Source of the DNA: Basidiobolus meristosporus CBS 931.73
Lineage: Eukaryota > Basidiobolomycota > Basidiobolomycetes > Basidiobolales > Basidiobolaceae
Reading direction: 5' to 3'
Assembly (NCBI GenBank): GCA_002104905.1
Contig: MCFE01000225.1
Location: forward strand, 58,662 to 122,661
DNA: 64,000 nucleotides
Below the pieces are notes generated by a model that was given only the letters and a program-made list of their open reading frames with translations, did not search any database and was not told the origin of the DNA. Shown in pieces: positions 58,138 through 64,000 of this stretch. The translations under genes were made by a program, and so were the position numbers. Position 1 is the stretch's first letter; each line of letters begins with the position of its first letter.

Positions 58138-61100
58138 TGTTGTAAAAATTTGTAATTCCATCTAAATATTCACCTAACTTAGTCACTTAGATCATTACCC
58201 TTAAATCCTAGAGAATACTGACCAAATTCCTTGTTGGGATTTACTTAGAATATTTTCACCAAAATACCAGGTACCCAGAACATAAAATTCTCAAAGTTGT
58301 CCAAACAGCCCCAAACTTTGCACACATGTATTTGAGACCTTCCTTAATCTATTCTATGTGTTTGTAATGCCAAGACCAGGTAAAAATATAAATACTACTT
58401 TTACATTCAATAAATCATTAAGTGAAAACCACATAATCTACTTGTCCTCCCAATCACCTCCAATATCTCCAAGACTCTTACAACAGGTTGTGAGCCCCAA
58501 GTTGTAACTCTCTGCAATGTCTACTACTGCTATTACTGGAATTTTTTCCTCTGCTGAGAAGTTGGATGGATCTAACTACCAAGTGTGGAAGTTGAAGATG
58601 AAGATGCTGCTACAAGAAAGAGGCCTTTGGGATATTGTCATGGGAGAAGAATGCCCTCCTAAAAATGTGGGAGAGGAAGCCTTAAAGTACCAGAAGTAAG
58701 AACAAAGTGCCCTACAAAGGAGGTACCCATGACCCTACAAAGGCAACAGCAACCTGTTTTGTAACTACTGCAAAAGGAAAGTACACACATCAGACTGGTG
58801 TCTGAGAAAGAAAGATAATCAGCAAAAGAAGACTGAATATGGAAATGCTGCAACAACTGAAGATAGACTATTCATATCTGCACTAAATATGACCACAAAC
58901 AAGGATTCTCAGACATGGTATATTGAGTCTGGAGCTTCTCATCACTTTACACACCTAAAAGAACTTTTTACCCAATATCAAGAAATTCCAATTAAGAAGG
59001 TTCTCATGGGTGACAATAGAACACTTGATGCAGTGGGAGAAGGAACTATCCAAGTAAACCTTAGAAGCAGTGAAGGAAGCCATACACTGACCTTTAAAGA
59101 AGTACTCTATGTACCAGAAATAGCCAAGATCCTACTCTCTGTAAGCAAGGCCACAGCAGAATGACTCAGTTTCAGTTTTGACAATTCTGGATGCAGGATC
59201 ACTGATCAAAATGGTGCCCATATTGCATTGGGCATCAGAGATCAGAATCTATACAAGTTGACTTATATTCCATCATATTTGGAAGCCAATATAAGTAACT
59301 TAAATGAAGAAACACCAATGCTTTGGCACAGGAGATCTGGACACATCAATTTGATTATTTGCGAAAAATGATCAAAGATCAGCTAATTTCTGGAGTGAAA
59401 ATTGATCCCCCAGCTAATTTGGAGCACTTTGAAGCCTGCATATATGGGAAACAAGCCAGACAACCGTTCAAGAGCTTTGGGTTAATCAAAACTAAGTAAA
59501 AATCAGATCTAATTCACTCAGATCTGTGTGGACCTATGCAAAATTTATCCTTAGGCAGGATGAAGTATTTAATCACTTTTATTGATGATTACACCAGATA
59601 CACATGGGCCTACTTCATGGAGAGAAAGGAAGAAGCTCTGTCTAAGCTCGGGGAGTTTAAAGCCATGGTTGAGGGAGAAACTGGTGAAAAAAGCAAGAAA
59701 ATACACACCAACAATGGTGGGGAATATACCTCAAAACTCTTCATCCACTCCTGAAAAATTCATGGGATAAAGCAAGAGACTACTGTACCATACTCCCCAC
59801 AGCAAAATGGAGTAGCAGAATGAGCTAACAGCTCAATAATTGATATGGCAAGATCTATGATCCATGATCAGAAATTATCCTATGATTTTTGGGCGGAATC
59901 AGTTGCCACTGCTGTATACCTTAAAAATAGATGTTATAACAGAATACTTCATGATTCTACTCCATTTGAAGCGTGGTATGGATACAGACCAAGTGCAGAG
60001 CATCTAAGAATATTTGGGTGTACAGCATATGCCAAAAAACTGGGCGGAAATCAGTCAAAATTTGAGCCAAAAGTGTAAAATGCAAATTTTTGGGCTACTG
60101 CAATGAGAGTAAGGCATACAGACTCTATAATACCAAAGCAAAGAAGCTTATCAAGTCCAAGGATGTGTTGTTTGATGAAAATTCAAAATTATCACCAAAA
60201 ATGACATCAGATGATGACAAAAATTTGATCCCAAGTCCACCAATTGTCAGGATTGAATCAGAGCAAAACAATGAAGCTTTTTCACTCCAGAGGACTCTAC
60301 AACCGTGGTTCAGCCAGAATCAGTGCCCAAGAATATCCCAGAAGTGATCATTCCAGTATTAAATGCCCGGAGATCCAATTGGACAAGAAATAGCCCAAAT
60401 TACTATATTAATGAGGGTACAAACTTAGCCTATGCCTATTCAGTCCATATTGATGAGCCCCATACTGTAAAAGAGGCCCTAAATAGCCCTCAGACAAAGT
60501 TTTGGAGATCTGCAATGACTGAGGAATATCAGGCCCTGATGGAAAATCAAACTTTGGACTTAGTCAAATTACCAATCAACCAAAAATCAATTGGATGCAG
60601 ATGGGTCTTCAAGACAAAATACAAGGCTGATGGCATAATTGAAAGATACAAAGCAAGACTTGTAGCCAAAGGATACTCTCAAATAAAAGGACTTGACTAC
60701 ACTGAGACCTTTGCACCGGTAGCCAAGTTTAATTCCATCAGATTAATATTGGCTATTGCAGCCAAATATAAGTTTTTTATTCATCAAATAGATGTAAAAA
60801 CTGCACTTTTGAATGGAGAACTTGATGAGGATGTGTATATGGACCAGCCTGATGGGTTTGTTGACCAAGATAACACCCATTTGGTCCGCAAGCTTAAAAA
60901 GTGACTATATGGTCTCAAATAATCAACAAGAGCCGGGAATTGCAAGATAGATTCTTATTTGGAATCTTTGAGTTTCAAAAGAAGTAATGCTGACTATAGT
61001 ATATACTATAAGCCAGATAGAGCAAATCCAGTTCTATTAGCTCTATATGTGGATGATCTTATTGTAGCCACCAATAACCTAGCAACATTGGAAGAGACTA

Positions 61101-61459
61101 AATCCAGCCTATCTAAGGAGTTCAAGATGTCCAGTCTAGGAGAACTTAGTTACTACTTAGGGATTAAGTTCTCCATAGACAGAAGTACCCAGACTATTAC
61201 CCTAAGCCAATCCAAGTATATTCAAGATATACTAAAGAAGTACAAAATGGAAGACTGTAAACCGGCAGCTACCCCAATGGAGACAAACCTTAACTTGGTC
61301 ACAACTCAACCAAATCAAGAGAGCTTGGTGCCATCTGAAAGCCCTGACTTTCCTTATCAATCTATGGCTGGCAGTCTGATGTATATCATGCTTGGAACAT
61401 GTCCAGATATCTCATATTCAGTGGGAGTTGTCAGCCAACATAATCAGAACTATGGATCT
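58138..61459 (+). mobile_element. Ty1/copia copy: LTR to RT, gag mostly deleted
   Basis: LTR 58138-58485, PBS GGTTGTGAGCCC, gag start MSTTAITGIFSSAEKLDGSN (58517) deleted from about 58711 to the zinc knuckle. Protease motif ESGASHHFTHLKELF (Glu for Asp). Nonsense codons TGA 59162, TAA 59497 and TGA 59821. Integrase pieces 59536-60078, linker 60090-60347, RT 60305-61459 with LALYVDDLIVATNN. Cut in RNase H by the next LTR. Confidence 0.94.
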
Positions 61460-61808
61460 TGTTGTAAAAATTTGTATTTCCACCTAAATATTCACCTAAC
61501 TTAGTCACTTAGATCATCACCTTCAAATCCTAGAGAATACAGACCAAATTCCTGGTTGGGATTCACTTAGAATATTTTCACCAAAATACCAGGTACCCAG
61601 AACATGAAAATTATATAAGTTGTCCAAACAGCCCCAACCTTTGCACACATGTTCCTGGGACCTTCCTTAACCTATTCTACATGTTTGTAATGCCAAGACC
61701 AAGTAAAAGTATAAATACTACTTTTACATTCAATAAATCATTAAGTGAAAACCACATATTTTACTTGTTCTCCCAATCACTTCCAATATCTCCAAGACTC
61801 TTACAACA
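61460..61808 (+). repeat. Copia 5' LTR, reference copy
   Basis: TGTTGTAAAAATTTGTATTTC...CTCTTACAACA, 349 bp. AAAGTATAAATACTACTTTT (TATA) and ATTCAATAAATCATTAAG (poly(A) signal) lie about 85 bp before the 3' end. Inserted after GATCT in RT/RNase H of the previous copy. Confidence 0.95.
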
Positions 61809-61820
61809 GGTTATGAGCCC
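61809..61820 (+). other. Copia primer-binding site
   Basis: GGTTATGAGCCC immediately follows the LTR. Its complement GGGCTCATAACC equals the anticodon stem-loop of eukaryotic initiator tRNA-Met. Also at 46133-46144 and 25456-25467 (exact), 58486, 53467, 37823, and reversed at about 52515 and 23345 (mutated). Confidence 0.85.
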
Positions 61821-64000
61821 CAAGCTGTCACTCTCTGCAGTGTCTACTACTGCTATAACTGGAATTTTTCCCTCTGCTGAAAAGTTGGACGGATCTAACT
61901 ACCAAGTGTGGAAGGTGAAGATGAAGATGCTGCTACAAGAAAGAGGTCTTTGGGATATTGTCATGGGAGAAGAATGCCCTCCTAAGAACGTGGGAGAGGA
62001 AGCCTTAAAGTACCAGAAGAAAGAACAAAGTGCCTTTAAATGCATTTGCCTTAATGTCAAGGACAAATTGCTAATTCAATGCTCAAGAGCAAAAATGGCA
62101 AAGAATGCCTGGAAAGCATTAGAAGACACTCACCAGTCATGTTCAGCTGCCAAGAAAATGTATCTGAGAAGAAAATTACTTACTACAAAGATGCTACCAG
62201 GAGAAGAAATGAAAAATCTAATCAACAGAATTAACCTGTTAGTAGATGAGATGGAATCTATGGGCGTACCAACCACTGATGAGGATGTGATAGTTATTAT
62301 CCTGAATAGCCTGACAGACATGTTTCAAGGCCTTGTATCAGCCCTAGAGTCCAGAACTGAAGATATGACCTTAAATTACATATATGGAAGGCTCCTGGAT
62401 GAAGAATTAAGAAAATCAAGCGCTAGTAAGAAGGAAGAAGAAAATGCTTTAATAAGCAATGATAACCAACAAAGAAGATACCCAAGACCCTACAAAGGCA
62501 ACAGCAACCTGTTTTGTAACTACTGCATAAGGAAAGGACACACATCAGACTGGTGTCTCAAAAAGAAAGATAATCAGCAAAAGAAGCCTGAATATGGAAA
62601 TGCTGCAACAACTGAAGATAGACTATTCATATCTGCACTAAATATGACCACAAACAAGGATTCTCAGATGTGGTATATTGAGTCTGGAGCTTCTCATCAC
62701 TTTACACACCTAAAAGAACTTTTTACCCAATATCAAGAAATTCCAATTAAGAAGGTTCTCATGGGTGACAATAGAACACTTGATGCAGTGGGAGAAGGAA
62801 CTATCCAAGTAAACCTTAGAAGCAGTGAAGGAAGCCATACACTGACCTTTAAAGAAGTACTCTATGTACCAGAAATAGCCAAGATCCTACTCTCTGTAAG
62901 CAAGGCCACAGCAGAATGACTCAGTTTCAGTTTTGACAATTCTGGATGCAGGATCACTGATCAAAATGGTGCCCATATTGCATTGGGCATCAGAGATCAG
63001 AATCTATACAAGTTGACTTATATTCCATCATATTTGGAAGCCAATATAAGTAACTTAAATGAAGAAACACCAATGCTTTGGCACAGGAGATTTGGACACA
63101 TCAATTTGATTATTTGCATAAAATGATCAAAGATCAGCTAATTTCTGGAGGTGAAAATTGATCCCCCAGCTAATTTGGAGCACTGTGAAGCCTCGTGCAT
63201 ATCATGGGAAACAAAGCCGACAACCGTTCAAGAGCTCTAGGCTGATCAAAACTAAGTAAAAATCAGATCTAATTCACTCAGATCTGTGTGGACCTATTCA
63301 AAATTTATCCTTAGGCAGGATGAAGTATTGAATCACTTTTATTGATGATTATACAAGATACACATGGGTCTACTTCATGGAGAGAAAGGAAGAAGCTCTG
63401 TCTAAGTTCAGGGAGTTTAAAGCCATGGTTGAGGGAGAAACTGGTGAAAAAATCAAGAAAATACGCTCTGACCATGGTGGAGAATATACGTCAAAACTCT
63501 TCATCCACTTCTGCAAAATTCAATGGATAAAGCAAGAGACTACTGTACCATACTCCCCACAGCAAAATGGAGTAGCAGAATGAGCTAACAGCTCAATAAT
63601 TGATATGGCAAGATCTATGATCCATGATCAAAAATCATCCTATGATTTTTGGGTGGAATCAGTTGCCACTGCTCTATACCTTAAAAATAGGAGCTATAAC
63701 AGAATACTTCATGATTCTACTCCATTTGAAGCATGGTATGGGATACAGACCAAGTGCAGAGCATCTAAGAATATTTGGGTGCAACAGCGTATGCCAAAAA
63801 AACTGGCGGAAATCAGTCAAAATTTGAGCCAAAAGTGTAAAATGCAAATTTTTGGGCTACTGCAATGAGAGTAAGGCATACAGACTCTATAATACCAACG
63901 CAAAGAAGCTTATCAAGTCCAGGGATGTTGTTGTGTGATGAAAATTCAAAATTATCACCAAAAATGACATCAGATGATGTCAAAAATTTGATCTCAAGTC

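Larger units (their letters stand above)
61460..64000 (+). mobile_element. Ty1/copia copy, LTR to integrase, runs off the window
   Basis: LTR 61460-61808; exact PBS GGTTATGAGCCC (61809-61820); gag from 61843, where the usual ATG is GTG (STTAITGIFPSAEKLDGSNY); a frame continuous to 62919 through zinc knuckle CNYCIRKGHTSDWC and protease ESGASHHFTHLKELF; TGA at 62917-62919. Then pre-integrase and integrase (63377-63583, IRSDHGGEYTSKLF, Asn to His) with TAA 63257, TGA 63581 and many single-base indels. The rest lies beyond 64000. Confidence 0.94.

Noticed and set aside
13000-64000. Possible CRISPR array from the many repeated units
   Set aside because: Repeats are transposon LTRs and coding copies of hundreds of bases; no short regularly spaced direct repeats, and the genome is eukaryotic.

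Overview
The window reads as nuclear DNA of a filamentous or early-diverging fungus; I cannot place it more closely. Evidence: a RIM15/cek1-type kinase, a YTH-domain protein, a UPF0303 protein, mitochondrial-type GatC and a REEP/Yop1 protein, with frequent short GT-AG introns (mostly 50-70 nt; one has a TACTAAT branch-like motif at 12392-12398). It has two compartments.

(1) Bases 1-12700 are a compact gene island with balanced base composition: the kinase (+, 17 inferred exons), YTH protein (-, convergent with the kinase), a small SRPBCC/Bet v1-like protein (-), a UPF0303 protein (-), GatC (-) and a REEP/Yop1 protein (+, five inferred exons, N-terminus unresolved). These are unrelated housekeeping or signalling genes, each with its own intergenic space; there is no sign of a cluster acting together.

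(2) From about 12850 to the end I find no host gene. It is AT-rich, CpG-poor, nested transposable elements. From 12.85 to 33.5 kb there are long-terminal-inverted-repeat DNA elements with CCCTATGAAAAATAATT ends, Tnp2-like (CACTA/Plavaka-type) transposase remnants in both orientations, and LTR remnants of at least three families. From 33.5 to 64 kb it is mostly one Ty1/copia family (LTR about 348 bp, TGTTG...CAACA) present as a chain of truncated, inverted and mutually inserted copies. One nearly complete Ty3/gypsy element (38873-43811, two 369-bp LTRs) sits inside a copia copy.

Several insertions can be placed exactly from target-site duplications read directly in the sequence: a solo LTR inside an opposite-strand solo LTR (GGTAC), solo LTRs in copia copies (CAAAG, GTATC, CTGTA), the gypsy element (GTAC) and a 208-bp MITE-like element (TATTA). 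The copia copies carry a primer-binding site that matches the anticodon region of initiator tRNA-Met, as in Drosophila copia half-tRNA priming. No gene-level new system was found; the least familiar items are the MITE, the long-TIR family, and two adjacent copia copies sharing the same three nonsense codons.
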